Assembly (NCBI RefSeq): GCF_007679495.1
Contig: NZ_VEGP01000008.1
Coordinates: forward strand, 62,001 to 126,000
Length of the DNA: 64,000 nt
From: Paenibacillus sp. 32O-W
GTDB lineage: Bacteria > Bacillota > Bacilli > Paenibacillales > NBRC-103111
Reading direction: 5' to 3'
Part shown: one piece after another, positions 54,645 through 64,000 of the stretch
Position numbering within the stretch: position 1 is the first letter of the stretch
How the letters are laid out: each line of letters begins with the position of its first letter
Program-made: the position numbers and the translations under genes
The notes under the pieces: generated by a model
Told to the model about the DNA's origin: nothing
Seen by the model: the letters and a program-made list of their open reading frames with translations, nothing else
The model's database searches: none

Positions 54645-54941
54645 ATGCTGCCGTCCCAACCGAACCAGCCGATCCGCAGCCGGCTTGAACAAATTCTGCA
54701 TCCGAACCATCCGCTGTGCAGAGATGATGTTGTCTGGGTGCTGGAGCTGATAAAAAAAAGGGTGGCTGAAGAAGATCCTGCCTTGCTGGACCTTCCCCAA
54801 CCACGCCTGTTGAAGAATTTTCAATATTTTGCCGAGACGGCCATGATGTTGATCCATCGCCGTCCCGTATACGATCAAGAACTTGACCGGATCAGGATCT
54901 GGATGCGGGAAGCCTGCTACGGCTTGACCGATCCGTCTTAG
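54645..54941 (+). CDS. Hypothetical protein, 98 aa
   Basis: I do not recognise the family. The soluble protein starts [20 protein letters not shown], contains [20 protein letters not shown] and a C-terminal helix [25 protein letters not shown] is nine bases before the ATG. Its stop overlaps that of gnd by four bases in convergent orientation. Confidence 0.6.
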   Translation: MLPSQPNQPIRSRLEQILHPNHPLCRDDVVWVLELIKKRVAEEDPALLDLPQPRLLKNFQYFAETAMMLIHRRPVYDQELDRIRIWMREACYGLTDPS

Positions 54942-56350
54942 TTATTCATCCACTGGAAGTGGAAAGTCCCTTCCTTATCCACACGCTGGAACGTATGCGC
55001 TCCGAAGTAATCTCTCTGTGCTTGCAGCAGGTTGGCCGGCAGTCTTTCCGTACGATAGCTGTCATAATAAGACAGAGCGGATGCGAAGGAAGGAACCGGA
55101 ATACCGCGCGAAACTGCAGCCGCAACGACTTTTCTCCAGGAATCCTGATAGCTCTCCACGATTTCCTTGAAGTAAGAATCCAGCAGCAGATTGTTAAGCT
55201 CCGGATTGCGGTCATACGCATCCTTGATGTTCTGCAGGAAGGCTGCGCGGATGATGCAGCCGCCGCGGAAAATCATCGCGATGTTGCCGTATTTCAAGTT
55301 CCACCCGTACTCATCGGAGGCTGCTCTCATCTGGGCGAAGCCTTGGGCGTAGGAACAAATTTTGCTGGCATAAAGCGCCTTGCGGACATCTTCGATGAAC
55401 GCTTTCTTATCTCCGTCAAATGGCTGGCTGCCGGGTCCCTTCAGCACTTTGCTGGCGGCCACCCGCTCTTCCTTCATGGCGGAGATGAAGCGGGCGAATA
55501 CCGATTCGGTAATAATGGACAACGGCACTCCAAGATCGAGAGCGCTTTGGCTTGTCCATTTGCCCGTTCCCTTCTGTCCCGCAGAATCAAGAATAACATC
55601 CACCATCGGCAGCCCGGTGTCCGGATCGCGCTTGCCGAAAATATCGGCGGTTATCTCGATCAGGTAGCTGTCCAGCTCCCCTTTATTCCATTCGCTGAAA
55701 ATTTCATGAAGCTCGTCCGTATTCAGACCGAGCACATCTTTAAGCAGGTGATACGCTTCGCAGATAAGCTGCATATCCCCATACTCAATTCCGTTATGAA
55801 CCATCTTTACATAATGGCCGGCGCCGTCGGGCCCGATATACGTACAGCACGGATCCCCGTTCACCTTGGCGGAAATGGCGGTCAGAATCGGTTCAACAAG
55901 ACGGTAAGCGTCCTCTTGGCCTCCAGGCATAATGGCAGGTCCTTTCAACGCCCCTTCTTCTCCGCCGGAAACCCCCGCTCCTATGAAGCGGATACCATGC
56001 TCTTCAAGCTCCTTGTTTCTTCTTTGGGTATCGGGGAAATAAGCATTGCCCCCATCGATCAGAATATCCCCTTTATCCAGAAGAGGAACGAGTTGATTGA
56101 TCATGGCGTCCGTCGGCTCGCCGGCTTTGACCATTATTAAAATTTTGCGGGGAACCTCAAGAGACTGGACAAACTCCTCCATGCTGTATGTACCTACCAG
56201 CTTCTTGTCGGGATGTTCTGCCAGCAGCTCTTTCGTCTTCTCCGGAGACCGGTTATAAACAGAGACGGTAAACCCTCTGCTCTCGATGTTCAATGCCAGA
56301 TTCTTGCCCATTACGGCTAACCCGATAACGCCTATTTGTTGTTTAGACAT
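54938..56350 (-). CDS. gnd: 6-phosphogluconate dehydrogenase, decarboxylating
   Basis: The 470-residue enzyme oxidises 6-phosphogluconate to ribulose-5-phosphate. Motifs: [37 protein letters not shown], the catalytic Lys/His region [18 protein letters not shown] and the C-terminal [21 protein letters not shown] lies seven bases before the ATG at 56350. It follows the gluconate-kinase operon on the same strand by 118 bp. Confidence 0.95.
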   Translation of the reverse strand: MSKQQIGVIGLAVMGKNLALNIESRGFTVSVYNRSPEKTKELLAEHPDKKLVGTYSMEEFVQSLEVPRKILIMVKAGEPTDAMINQLVPLLDKGDILIDGGNAYFPDTQRRNKELEEHGIRFIGAGVSGGEEGALKGPAIMPGGQEDAYRLVEPILTAISAKVNGDPCCTYIGPDGAGHYVKMVHNGIEYGDMQLICEAYHLLKDVLGLNTDELHEIFSEWNKGELDSYLIEITADIFGKRDPDTGLPMVDVILDSAGQKGTGKWTSQSALDLGVPLSIITESVFARFISAMKEERVAASKVLKGPGSQPFDGDKKAFIEDVRKALYASKICSYAQGFAQMRAASDEYGWNLKYGNIAMIFRGGCIIRAAFLQNIKDAYDRNPELNNLLLDSYFKEIVESYQDSWRKVVAAAVSRGIPVPSFASALSYYDSYRTERLPANLLQAQRDYFGAHTFQRVDKEGTFHFQWMNN

Positions 56351-56468
56351 ATACGTTCTCCCTTCCTGAAATCTCAAGCTGGCCGGAGTGGATGTTGGGA
56401 CGTCCTCCGTTCCGGCCGGCCGTTTTAATGTAGTCTTTCATGGATCGCTTCTACCGTGCACACCCATG

Positions 56469-57236
56469 TTAAATAGTCATCGAACCGAAGCCGCCATCCA
56501 CACGGATCAACGCCCCGGTTACAAAACTGGAGGCTTTATCCGAGGCCAGGAAAACAGCAGCTCCCTGCAGCTCTTCCGCTTCGCCGAAACGCTGCATCGG
56601 AGTGTGGCTCATGATGGACGCGATGCGTTCTTCGGACAAAATTTTACGATTTTGCTCCGCAGGGAAAAAGCCCGGAATAATGGCGTTGACTCGTACCCGG
56701 CTCGGAGCGAATTCCCTTGCCAAATATTTCGTCACGCTGTTCACGCCGGCTTTCGAAGCGGAGTAAGTGAATACCCGGGACAAAGGCGGATCCGACGACA
56801 CCGAGGAGATATTGATAATGCTGCCTCCTTCTCCCTTGTCAACCATATGTTTGCCAAAGATTTGACAGGCTAGTACAACACCCTTCAAATTAACGTCCAT
56901 AATGCGATCCCATTCCTCCATCGTCAGCTCGAAGAATGGAGTGGCGCTGTTTACGCCCGGACAGTTCATAAGCACGTCCACCCGTCCGGTCCAGGCAATC
57001 ACTTCCTCCAACACCCGCCGCAAATCATCCGCGCTCGTTGCGTCGGCCGTAAAGCTCTTGGCTTGTCCGCCCGCTTCCTGGATTTGCCGAACGACCTGTT
57101 CGGACTTCTCCTGATTGCGCCCAACAATCGCTACTTGCGCTCCGTGACCGCCCAATGCGACGGACATGGCGCCGCCCAAAGTGCTGTTTCCGCCGATGAT
57201 GACTGCCGTTTTACCGGTTAAATCGAATAAGTTCAT
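56469..57236 (-). CDS. SDR-family oxidoreductase of the gluconate/hexuronate type
   Basis: The 255-residue protein has a GGNSTLGG nucleotide loop, NCPG, and the catalytic serine and Y-S-A-S-K in VFTYSASKAGVNSVTKYL. It resembles SDRs acting on sugar acids (gluconate-5-dehydrogenase or fructuronate/mannonate reductases); substrate undetermined. It lies 40 bp after the kinase gene. GGAGG is six bases before the ATG. Confidence 0.8.
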   Translation of the reverse strand: MNLFDLTGKTAVIIGGNSTLGGAMSVALGGHGAQVAIVGRNQEKSEQVVRQIQEAGGQAKSFTADATSADDLRRVLEEVIAWTGRVDVLMNCPGVNSATPFFELTMEEWDRIMDVNLKGVVLACQIFGKHMVDKGEGGSIINISSVSSDPPLSRVFTYSASKAGVNSVTKYLAREFAPSRVRVNAIIPGFFPAEQNRKILSEERIASIMSHTPMQRFGEAEELQGAAVFLASDKASSFVTGALIRVDGGFGSMTI

Positions 57237-57276
57237 TTTGTACCTCCTGGGATTGGAATGTCAAGACTAAAAAGAT

Positions 57277-58824
57277 TTATTCAACATACTTATGCTGAAA
57301 TGCCGAGATCGCGTCAAACTCGCCGGCCAGTTGCTTGTATACCCGTAAATAGATTTCCGTCAATTCCCGGTACAGCTCATGATTGGCAGGGTTGACCTCA
57401 TGCCGATGGTTCGCTTTCACCCAATCGTGTACTCCGCTGAAATCACCGACCTCTCCGAGGGCAAGAAGCCCCAGTTGTGCCGCCCCGAGCCCCGAGCTCT
57501 CGATGGAATCCGGAACGGTGACCGGAGTGCCGAGCACATCGGCCATCACCTGCCGCCAGAAGGGGGAGCGGGCAAATCCGCCGGAAGCGCGAATTTCCTT
57601 CGTATTGCCTCCTATCTCCTCCAACGCCTGAACGACCGAATGGATGCGGTAAACAACCCCCTCCAGAACCGAACGGATCATATGCTTCTTCTCATGGAAC
57701 ATGGACAAACCGAAGAAGACTCCGCGAGCGTTAGCGTTCCAATAGGGGGCCCTCTCACCCAGCATGAGCGGCAAGAACAACAGCCCTCCGGAGCCGGCAG
57801 GGACTTCTTCGGCCAACTGGGTCAAATAATCATAAGGGTCCATTCCCTTGCGCCGCCCTTCCTCCGCTTCCAGCGTTGCGAGCTGATCCCTGACCCAGCG
57901 GAACATAATCCCTCCATTGTTGATCGGTCCTCCGATCACCCAGAAATCCTCTTTCAAAGCATAACAGAACAAACGGCCGCGGGGATCCGTTAGCGGCTCG
58001 CGGACGACTCCGCGAACAGCTCCGCTCGTACCTATCGTTACGGAATATATGCCCTCCTCGAAGGCGCCCGCCCCCAGGTTGGCCAGAACCCCGTCCGATG
58101 CTCCGACAACGAAGGGGGTGTCCGGGGCCAGACCCATACGGGCGGCTGTATCCGGTTGCAGCCCTTCCAGACAATAGGTGGTCGGTACGGGTTCGGATAG
58201 TCTGTCCGCAGTAATTCCGGCGATCTCCAGCGCCTCCCGGTCCCAATCCAGATTGCGCAGATGGAACATCCCTGTAGCGCTTGCCAGCGAATAATCGATA
58301 ACATATCGCGCGAAGAGGCGGGCGAAGACGAATTCCTTGATGCCGATAAACTTATAGGCCTGTTGGAACACATCGGGCTGATGATCCTTCATCCACATCA
58401 GCTTGGTAAGCGGAGACATCGGATGAATCGGCGTTCCGGTGCGCAAATAGATTTCATGCCCTTTCCCGTCCGTCTTCAGCCGTCCGGTATAGGAGATGCT
58501 CCGGTTATCCGCCCAGGTTATGCAAGGGGTCAGAGGCTGCCCTTCCCGGTCTACCGCTATCAGGCTGTGCATAGCCGAGCTGAATGATACGCAGAGCACC
58601 TCATGGGAGGAGATCCCCGCTTTACGTATGACTTCCCCTATACCGCGGATGACTGCCTCGCAAATTTCCAGCGGGTCCTGCTCGGCGATGTCAGGCCGCG
58701 GAGTATGAAGGGGGTATTCGATGGAATGGGAAGCCACCACCCGTCCCCCGCGGTCTATAACCAAAGTTTTTGTGCTTGTTGTTCCTAAATCGGCGGCGAT
58801 GACATAATGTTTAGCTACACTCAT
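57277..58824 (-). CDS. gntK: FGGY-family gluconate kinase
   Basis: The 515-residue kinase has AADLGTTSTKTLVID, ITWADNRSISYTGRL, GASDGVLANLGAGAFEEGIY with TIGTSG, and GGFARSPFWRQVMADVLG. It phosphorylates gluconate to 6-phosphogluconate, which Gnd would then oxidise. Its ATG directly follows the stop of the LarA-like gene. Confidence 0.85.
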   Translation of the reverse strand: MSVAKHYVIAADLGTTSTKTLVIDRGGRVVASHSIEYPLHTPRPDIAEQDPLEICEAVIRGIGEVIRKAGISSHEVLCVSFSSAMHSLIAVDREGQPLTPCITWADNRSISYTGRLKTDGKGHEIYLRTGTPIHPMSPLTKLMWMKDHQPDVFQQAYKFIGIKEFVFARLFARYVIDYSLASATGMFHLRNLDWDREALEIAGITADRLSEPVPTTYCLEGLQPDTAARMGLAPDTPFVVGASDGVLANLGAGAFEEGIYSVTIGTSGAVRGVVREPLTDPRGRLFCYALKEDFWVIGGPINNGGIMFRWVRDQLATLEAEEGRRKGMDPYDYLTQLAEEVPAGSGGLLFLPLMLGERAPYWNANARGVFFGLSMFHEKKHMIRSVLEGVVYRIHSVVQALEEIGGNTKEIRASGGFARSPFWRQVMADVLGTPVTVPDSIESSGLGAAQLGLLALGEVGDFSGVHDWVKANHRHEVNPANHELYRELTEIYLRVYKQLAGEFDAISAFQHKYVE

Positions 58825-60093
58825 TCAGAACAAATTCCCTTCGCTGTCAAATTTCAGATCATACGGCTCCGACAAGATCTCGATATCCGGATGCTTTCTT
58901 GCCTCTTCCAGCAGATTGACGGAGATTTCAATCTCGCCGAGGTGAAGCGTATCGCGGATTCTGACCATCCGACACTTGGTGTAGTCAAGGATGTTGCAGG
59001 TTTTGACGGCAGCTTTAATCGCTTCCCGTTGGTTGGCCAACGTCGTTGCAATCTTCGTCGGCGCACAAACCGTTGAAGTCAACCCGTTGGCGTAAGTCGC
59101 CTTCAAATCGGTCTTGTCAACCAGCCTCTGGGTCGTAAAATCGGCAGTTCCCACCCCGTTGGCATTTCCCTTCGTCTCCGGAGTCAGATCGAATACAACC
59201 ATCTTCGACACCTCGGGTCCCCCTTGGGCATAAGGTGTCGGGTAACGGCCGGTTACGTTCGGATCCATCCCGTCGCCGCTAATATTTTTGCCGATGTAAT
59301 CGATGAGAAGGACATCAATTTGATCGAACAGAATTTTGGGCAGCCTTTGCTTCGCTTCCACCAGAAGCTCTTCTTCCCTCTCCCGGATCGATTCGGCGGG
59401 CAGCACTTCAATGCGGCAGGTTTCATCATACGCATTCTCGACCAGCGCCACTCCGAACAGAATCGGAAGCTTGTCGATCATAATCTGGGCCATGGCGGGG
59501 ACATTCTCGGCCATATACTTGAACCCGAGCTGATGACATGCCTCCGCCCCCTTCTGCTTGCCCAGGCCGATGGCGATCATCTTCATAATTCCGCTCTCGA
59601 TCGGCCCGCGGAAAGCCGTATGCGGCTTAACCCGGTTAATGACAACGATAGCGTCCGCTTCATAGGCGTATTTGTCGACATAGACCGGAAGCCCGTTAGG
59701 AAGCTGGTCAATTTGCACCACTTCCATGGAAGAGCGAATCGGTGCTCCCATCGCTTCTTCCGTGACGCCAAGATGATGCAGAACCTCTTTTTGCCCTTCT
59801 GCCGTAGCGCCGCCATGGCTTCCCATACAGGGGACGATAAAGGGCCGGCCTCCGGCAGCCTTGATGGCATCGATCGTCGTCTTCGTAAAGAGATCAATGT
59901 TAGCTACCCCGCGGCTTCCTACGGCAACCGCAACCTGCTGCCCGGGTTGAATGCGATCGATCCCTCCCGGCTTGGCCAGCTCTTCCTCCAGCTTTTCCTT
60001 GGGATTCTCGACGACGGTTCGGTCGAATTTCTGCCGGATCCGGACCATCTGCGGAATCGGGATGTCCTTTAACAAGTCATGTAAAATGTCCAT
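58825..60093 (-). CDS. LarA-like (DUF2088) hydroxyacid racemase/epimerase-type protein
   Basis: The 422-residue protein resembles the LarA superfamily of nickel-pincer hydroxyacid racemases: ...VPCMGSHGGATAEGQ, VINRVKPHTAFRGPIESGI (with nearby MKM lysine) and KNISGDGMDPNVTG. LarA relatives include lactate and malate racemases and D-gluconate 2-epimerase. Being in an operon with a gluconate kinase suggests a sugar-acid epimerase. No larB, larC or larE was seen in the window. AAGGAGG lies ten bases before the ATG. Confidence 0.75.
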   Translation of the reverse strand: MDILHDLLKDIPIPQMVRIRQKFDRTVVENPKEKLEEELAKPGGIDRIQPGQQVAVAVGSRGVANIDLFTKTTIDAIKAAGGRPFIVPCMGSHGGATAEGQKEVLHHLGVTEEAMGAPIRSSMEVVQIDQLPNGLPVYVDKYAYEADAIVVINRVKPHTAFRGPIESGIMKMIAIGLGKQKGAEACHQLGFKYMAENVPAMAQIMIDKLPILFGVALVENAYDETCRIEVLPAESIREREEELLVEAKQRLPKILFDQIDVLLIDYIGKNISGDGMDPNVTGRYPTPYAQGGPEVSKMVVFDLTPETKGNANGVGTADFTTQRLVDKTDLKATYANGLTSTVCAPTKIATTLANQREAIKAAVKTCNILDYTKCRMVRIRDTLHLGEIEISVNLLEEARKHPDIEILSEPYDLKFDSEGNLF

Positions 60094-60139
60094 TTTATGG
60101 ATGCCTCCTTCATATTTCCAAGCGGCTGTGTCATCCGGT

Positions 60140-61192
60140 TCAGTCTGCTGACGACGGCCCAGCCGTTTTCGCTTTATCTAGAGCCTCCCGCGGCCGGGAC
60201 ACGGAATCACGGATCATTAATTCCGTACGGAGGTAGACCGTATCTTTAACTTGTTCCTTGGTCTCAATAAGATCAACCAGAACGGCCGCGCCTTTACGGC
60301 TCATCTGCTCCACCGGACGCTTGACCGTAGTCAAAGCCGGAGACAGATACCCGGAGAACAGGTTGTCGTCAAAGCCGGCCAAAGACAGGTCGTCAGGAAT
60401 GGTTAACCCGTATTCCAAGGCAGCCTTCATCGCCCCTACAGCCATGTCGTCGTTCGAGCAGAAAACGGCGGTCGGCAGCTCATCCGCTCCCAGCTTCAGC
60501 AGCTCCTTCATACGATGGTAACCGCTCTCCAGGTCATAGCTTCCTTGAACCTGATAATCCTTCCGAACGGGCAGTTTGTACTTGGTCATAGCGTCCAGAT
60601 AGCCTTTCTTCCGTTCCTGAGTGGATTTGAAGCCGGCTTTTCCCTCGATGATGGCTATCCTGCGGTGCCCTTCCCTGATCAGATACTCTACGATTTGAAA
60701 GGCCCCCTGACGGTCGTCGGATAAAATATTGACCGCATCGAAGCTGTCTACATGGCGGTTCAGCACAACGCATGGTATTTGCATATCCCGGACATGACGG
60801 ATGAAGTCATCGTCCTTGGCGCTTTGGCTCATCACCAGAAGACCGTCGAAGCTTTTCCGCGATATCCCCTTAAAATCCGTATAATCATCGATGCCGCGAA
60901 CGACCAGATTATAGGTCCCTTTGATCACGCTGTTGACTCCCCGAACCGATTCGAAGAAGAAGCCCGCAGAGGTCCCTTCATTTAACGTCGAGAAAAACAA
61001 CCCGAGGTTGTAGGAACGATCCAGAACAAGGCTCTTCGCACTGAAATTGGGCGTATAATGGAGTTTCCTGGCAATTTCCTGTATTTTCTCCTTCGTCTCC
61101 CGGTTGATCAAGGGACTTCCATTAAGCGCTCTCGAAACCGTAGTGTGCGAAACGTTGGCCAACTTCGCTATGTCTTTGATCGTTACGCTCAT
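60140..61192 (-). CDS. LacI/GalR-family transcriptional regulator
   Basis: The 350-residue protein begins MSVTIKDIAKLANVSHTTVS, a LacI helix-turn-helix, with the RALNGSPLI and LHYTPNFSAKSLVL hinge region and an effector domain (GRIHR-type GREGHRRIAIIEGKAGF). It lies first in the gntK operon, so a sugar acid is the probable inducer. GAGGTGA precedes the ATG at 61192; an upstream ATG in frame is weaker. Confidence 0.85.
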   Translation of the reverse strand: MSVTIKDIAKLANVSHTTVSRALNGSPLINRETKEKIQEIARKLHYTPNFSAKSLVLDRSYNLGLFFSTLNEGTSAGFFFESVRGVNSVIKGTYNLVVRGIDDYTDFKGISRKSFDGLLVMSQSAKDDDFIRHVRDMQIPCVVLNRHVDSFDAVNILSDDRQGAFQIVEYLIREGHRRIAIIEGKAGFKSTQERKKGYLDAMTKYKLPVRKDYQVQGSYDLESGYHRMKELLKLGADELPTAVFCSNDDMAVGAMKAALEYGLTIPDDLSLAGFDDNLFSGYLSPALTTVKRPVEQMSRKGAAVLVDLIETKEQVKDTVYLRTELMIRDSVSRPREALDKAKTAGPSSAD

Positions 61193-61226
61193 CATGTTCA
61201 CCTCTGCTTCTACAATACCATATTTA

Positions 61227-61240
61227 TGCACACGTTAACA
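61227..61240. promoter_or_regulatory. Possible operator upstream of the gluconate-type operon
   Basis: TGCACACGTTAACA holds the central CG of LacI-family operators and a partial cre match (11 of 14 on the minus strand). It could be an operator for the adjacent regulator or a cre site. Confidence 0.3.
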
Positions 61241-61403
61241 ACGGAATTGATACAAATTATTCGGTTGGCTGGAATACGACGCTAAAACTCTCTCTGGTAA
61301 CCACTTTCATTCCCCCGCTGCACGGACTTCCGCCTCCAGCCGATTGACTAAATATCTCCGGCACATATTTCCCATGGGTTATCAACACCCGATTCAAAAG
61401 CAG

Positions 61404-61447
61404 AAGCCATAGGTCACAGCGTGAAAGTAACGCTGCTCCCATGGCTT
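61404..61447. terminator. Long hairpin at the end of the decayed gene
   Basis: AAGCCAT/ATGGCTT and CAGCGT/ACGCTG form a two-step stem; no long T tract. It overlaps the stop of the pseudogene. Confidence 0.4.
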
Positions 61448-62752
61448 TTATTAGAGTTACTATGCATTATGGCATAGATGCCGGGTCCTTGATCCTGAAG
61501 AAAATGGGCTCTAACTACCCCGATCGATTTGTTGCGGCCCAAATCAAATGTGATGGTGCGGCTTCGTTCCTCAGGGTAGGCGCTTCCCGCATGACCCTGC
61601 CACTGCTCGTTGCGGAAATCCGTCCCGCCGAATAGGCCGTTCGTAAGCTCATTCCCGGAATCGGGATAGCTGCTGTTAGGCGGTCGCGAAATTGTATAGC
61701 TTAGACCTTGAGCCAGATTGCTGAGGCCCCAGCCTTCAGACCAAGTTTGAATGAGAACTTGGGCGTAAGTATCAAGCAGCGTTGCCGCCGAGGCCGAAAT
61801 CAACCCCTGCGCTTGCACGGCCGGGTCGTGAATGTGCGCGAGAAAATCCTGCATATACGTTACGGCGTCCTTCGGCTTGTTTTCGTCCAGAAGAAGCTTG
61901 ATGATCTGCAATCGATACGACAACTCATCGCCAAAAGCCGCATTGATTTCATTCGACGCGACATAACCCCTTACAAGCTCCGCCATGTTAGGGATGATCC
62001 GTTCCTTGCTCCAGTCACCCAAACCATCTGCATATTGTCCGTTATACAGCAGATTCAGATTCCGGATACCGGCCGTAGCTTCTCCCGGCTCCAAAAAACG
62101 AGGCTGCTCGGCAGAAACCTTCACGGCCCCCTCAACCATGTCATCCGTACCTATAATTTCGATTTCGTCAATGTATGACCATTGCGAAGGATGCATCGTA
62201 AAGGTTACTTTAACATTAAGCCAGCTTGCCGTCCGCATTACCGCCTTTGATTCCATCCCGGCTGCCGTCCCATTCGAAGGTCTCCTGTCTTGGCGGTCCT
62301 TCCCCCCAGAGCAGCTGGGTGGCGTTATGGGAAAGCAGTCCCCAATTTTCTTTATCGTCGGAGACATACATCGATACCGTCAGCGGCACGAGGATCGAGT
62401 TGGTGGGATAATCTTGGAAAAAGTGAGCTGTAATCTTTCCGATTGACTTTTCCTCACCGAGATCGAAGACGACCTCCCGCGTTTTTCCACGCAGATGCCC
62501 TACCCATGCCGGGTCATTCATGTCCAATGTGCCGTATTTTCCGTCCGTAAGCTTGTACCCGACGTCAGGACGCGACGCTTCCGGCTCCTCGGACCATTCA
62601 TAAGGGAGATCGGCCGCAAGATTGCGGAATTGCGTCTCCTCCACTGCCGAAGATGCTGCCGGAACAGGCGATTTCGCCTGCACTGCCGAAACCGGGGACA
62701 TCAGCAATACTGCTGCCATCAGGACGGATCCCCATTTCTTATTCTAAATCAT
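61414..62752 (-). pseudogene. Decayed secreted protein gene (DUF4855/discoidin/FIMAH-like)
   Basis: Three lesions are visible. (1) The natural ATG at 62752, with AAGGAG nine bases before it, is followed by an in-frame TAG as third codon (62744-62746) ahead of NKKWGSVLMAAVLLMSPVSA, a signal peptide. (2) At about 62213 the frame breaks: GNADGKLA runs into TAA where a probable 8-bp deletion occurs, and homology resumes in another frame (NVKVTFTMHPSQWSYIDEIE). (3) ERIIPN is joined to MAELVRGYVASNEI, with the central catalytic-like region missing. The C-terminus also breaks off after GPGIYA. Remaining parts are jelly-roll segments and a FIMAH-like helical segment. The family call is from memory. 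Confidence 0.65.
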
Positions 62753-62863
62753 CTGGGTCAACTCCTTTTCTTAATCTCGAGTGTAGGTATGCCTGAAATC
62801 TTTGCTTTGTGATGAATACCCGAATGGATCCCCCCTTTCACAAAATCCGGCACAAGCCTTCTT

Positions 62864-62878
62864 TGGAATCGCTTTCAA
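62864..62878 (-). promoter_or_regulatory. cre-like site upstream of the decayed secreted gene
   Basis: On the minus strand TTGAAAGCGATTCCA matches the cre pattern WTGNAANCGNWNNCW at all positions. It lies about 110 bp before the pseudogene start. Confidence 0.5.
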
Positions 62879-63007
62879 TAACAAAAAAATTTCATTCCCC
62901 TTCCTTTCTTAGCCCGCGAACTTGTGCGGCCTCCGGGGTACGCTCTTCCCAAGCCCGGACGCCGCGGATGTCCGCCATTATTACTGCGCTTTCCGCAGAT
63001 TTCTCAA

Positions 63008-64000
63008 TTAAACGCCCGCTTCTTCCTTCTCATACATCTCAGTCAGCTTTATGCTTCTGCCTTGCTGTAAACGAGATCGTTCGGAAGCGAAGGCAATCAA
63101 ATGGCTTTGCAACGAAGCTGTAGCCGAGGTAAGACCTTGGGATGGGTTGCGGTCGAACTGATGTACATTTTTGAGGAAGGAGCTCACCATACGCTCATCG
63201 CCTCCGCCGTGGCCGTCTTCCTGCACGCTGCATTTAATTTCAATCTCTTCGCCCGTCGCATAGCGGTACAGCGTAAATGAGCCTTTATCCATGTCGCCGA
63301 TGATCTCTCCCTGCGTACCCATAATTTGCACACGGCGAGTACCGCTCTTGGTTAATCCCGACATAATAAAGTTAGCGTTGGCGCCGCTGGCAAATTCCAT
63401 ATTGACGACTTGATGATCGACAACATTGTTATCGCAGCGATAGACGCAGCGGCCGAACGGTCCTTCCTTAAGCGCCCGTATAATGCCTTCCCGTGATAAA
63501 TCGTGCGTCATATAGCGCGCCCATTGGTCGGCTGGCTGCTGCAAATACATTTTAATCGCTGAAAAAGCACATTCCCTCTCCACTTCGCAACCATCGATGC
63601 AGCGGTCCGTCGAACCCTCCGGCGCGTTCTCGGGTTTAAAATGAAGCAATGAGCCAAAGGAGCTGACCGCTGTGCACGGCTCATCCATCAGCCAGGAGAT
63701 GAGGTCCAGGTCATGGCAGGATTTGGCCAAAATCATCGGGCTTGTTTCCTCGGAATTGCGCCAATTGCCGCGTACGTAGCTATGAACCATATGGTGATAG
63801 CCTACGTTCTCCGTTAACTGAATGGTACCGATTGCACCCAGCTCCCCGTCCTCGACGCATTTCTTGATGCCCGACCAGAACGGGGAATAGCGAAGCACAT
63901 GCGTGACCACCAGCAACCGCTTATGCTTAAGGGAAGCTTGCTCCAGTTCTATGCATTCCCGTACATTCGGCGACATCGGCTTCTCCAGCATGACATGGTA
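63008..64000 (-). CDS. Gfo/Idh/MocA-family oxidoreductase (5' end cut by window edge)
   Basis: The visible 330 codons run to the window edge without a stop. They begin in the Rossmann domain's EKP motif (VMLEKPMSPNVRECIELEQA), followed by VVTHVLRYSPFWSGIKKCVE and the dimer/catalytic domain including SCHDLDLISWLMDEPC and GGDERMVSSFLKNV. Enzymes of this family oxidise or reduce sugars and inositols with NAD(P); substrate unassignable. The nucleotide-binding N-terminus (about 90 residues) lies beyond the window. It precedes the decayed secreted gene on the same strand. Confidence 0.88.
   Translation of the reverse strand, partial: YHVMLEKPMSPNVRECIELEQASLKHKRLLVVTHVLRYSPFWSGIKKCVEDGELGAIGTIQLTENVGYHHMVHSYVRGNWRNSEETSPMILAKSCHDLDLISWLMDEPCTAVSSFGSLLHFKPENAPEGSTDRCIDGCEVERECAFSAIKMYLQQPADQWARYMTHDLSREGIIRALKEGPFGRCVYRCDNNVVDHQVVNMEFASGANANFIMSGLTKSGTRRVQIMGTQGEIIGDMDKGSFTLYRYATGEEIEIKCSVQEDGHGGGDERMVSSFLKNVHQFDRNPSQGLTSATASLQSHLIAFASERSRLQQGRSIKLTEMYEKEEAGV

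Noticed and set aside
54959-56140. Long open frame (393 codons) on the plus strand opposite gnd
   Set aside because: It is fully antisense to a clearly conserved gnd and has no recognisable motif or ribosome site.
61257-61413. Possible C-terminal remnant between the decayed gene and the LacI gene
   Set aside because: Only about 50 codons, no recognisable motif and no start.
62892-63007. Coding-like fragment on the minus strand between the oxidoreductase and the decayed gene
   Set aside because: An open frame without start or ribosome site follows the oxidoreductase stop; it could be a gene remnant, but it is too short to assign.
1-64000. tRNA, rRNA, CRISPR, prophage or complete insertion sequence
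   Set aside because: Scanned by eye on both strands; none seen.

Overview
The window looks like the chromosome of a spore-forming low-to-mid G+C Firmicute of the Paenibacillaceae, most likely Paenibacillus. The evidence is the gene content (ylbF/ylbG, ylaN, yugN-ftsW, acsA-acuA-acuC, ccpA-ytxJ, CotF-like coat proteins, M20D and M29 peptidases), strong AAGGAGG ribosome sites, GTG/TTG starts, and degenerate intergenic repeats. No rRNA, tRNA, CRISPR array, complete insertion sequence or prophage was seen. Everything was read by eye without database searches; family names are recognition, and promoters, cre sites and terminators are pattern matches.

Layout. 1-9.1 kb (mostly minus): PHP phosphoesterase (cut by the window edge), LysR regulator, ylbG, ylbF, an XPB helicase with a helicase-associated partner, a CBS protein and an M20D amidohydrolase. 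9.2-18 kb: yugN-ftsW, an 0.87 kb repeat- and hairpin-rich spacer, an Asp23-like gene, an SDR, a Ca2+/H+ antiporter, ylaN, an HPr-like protein lacking the His-15 segment, an M29 aminopeptidase, a TVP38 membrane protein and a lipoprotein. 18-23 kb: rpsD with a long leader, then a class A penicillin-binding protein. 22.9-27.7 kb: a NEW3 protein/ABC transporter operon divergent from an ECF sigma/anti-sigma pair. 27.9-31.6 kb: acsA divergent from acuA-acuC. 31.6-42.3 kb: an apparent accessory block between acuC and ccpA, holding a 1161-residue secreted protein, a cluster of two GNAT proteins plus an ABC exporter and a 37-codon peptide gene, a two-component system fused and truncated by a deletion, and mtnN. 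42.3-54.9 kb: ccpA, ytxJ, VanZ, DJ-1, ptsI, ptsG, spore-coat-type genes including a 61-residue-repeat protein, aroA, aroK and a rhodanese. 54.9-61.2 kb: a gluconate-type operon (LacI regulator, LarA-like protein, gntK, SDR) followed by gnd. 61.4-64 kb: a decayed secreted DUF4855-type gene and a Gfo/Idh/MocA oxidoreductase cut by the window edge.

How genes fit together: CcpA is encoded here and cre-like sites lie before acsA, ptsG and the decayed secreted gene. PtsG and PtsI are adjacent but ptsH is absent between them. GntK and Gnd make consecutive steps from gluconate to ribulose-5-phosphate. AcuA and AcuC are the expected acetylase/deacetylase pair acting on AcsA.

The most promising undescribed system is the operon-like set at 35458-38813: GNAT, ABC exporter, GNAT and a 37-residue peptide gene with a near-ideal ribosome site. 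It resembles a small modified-peptide (RiPP or acylated peptide) locus, but that is inference.
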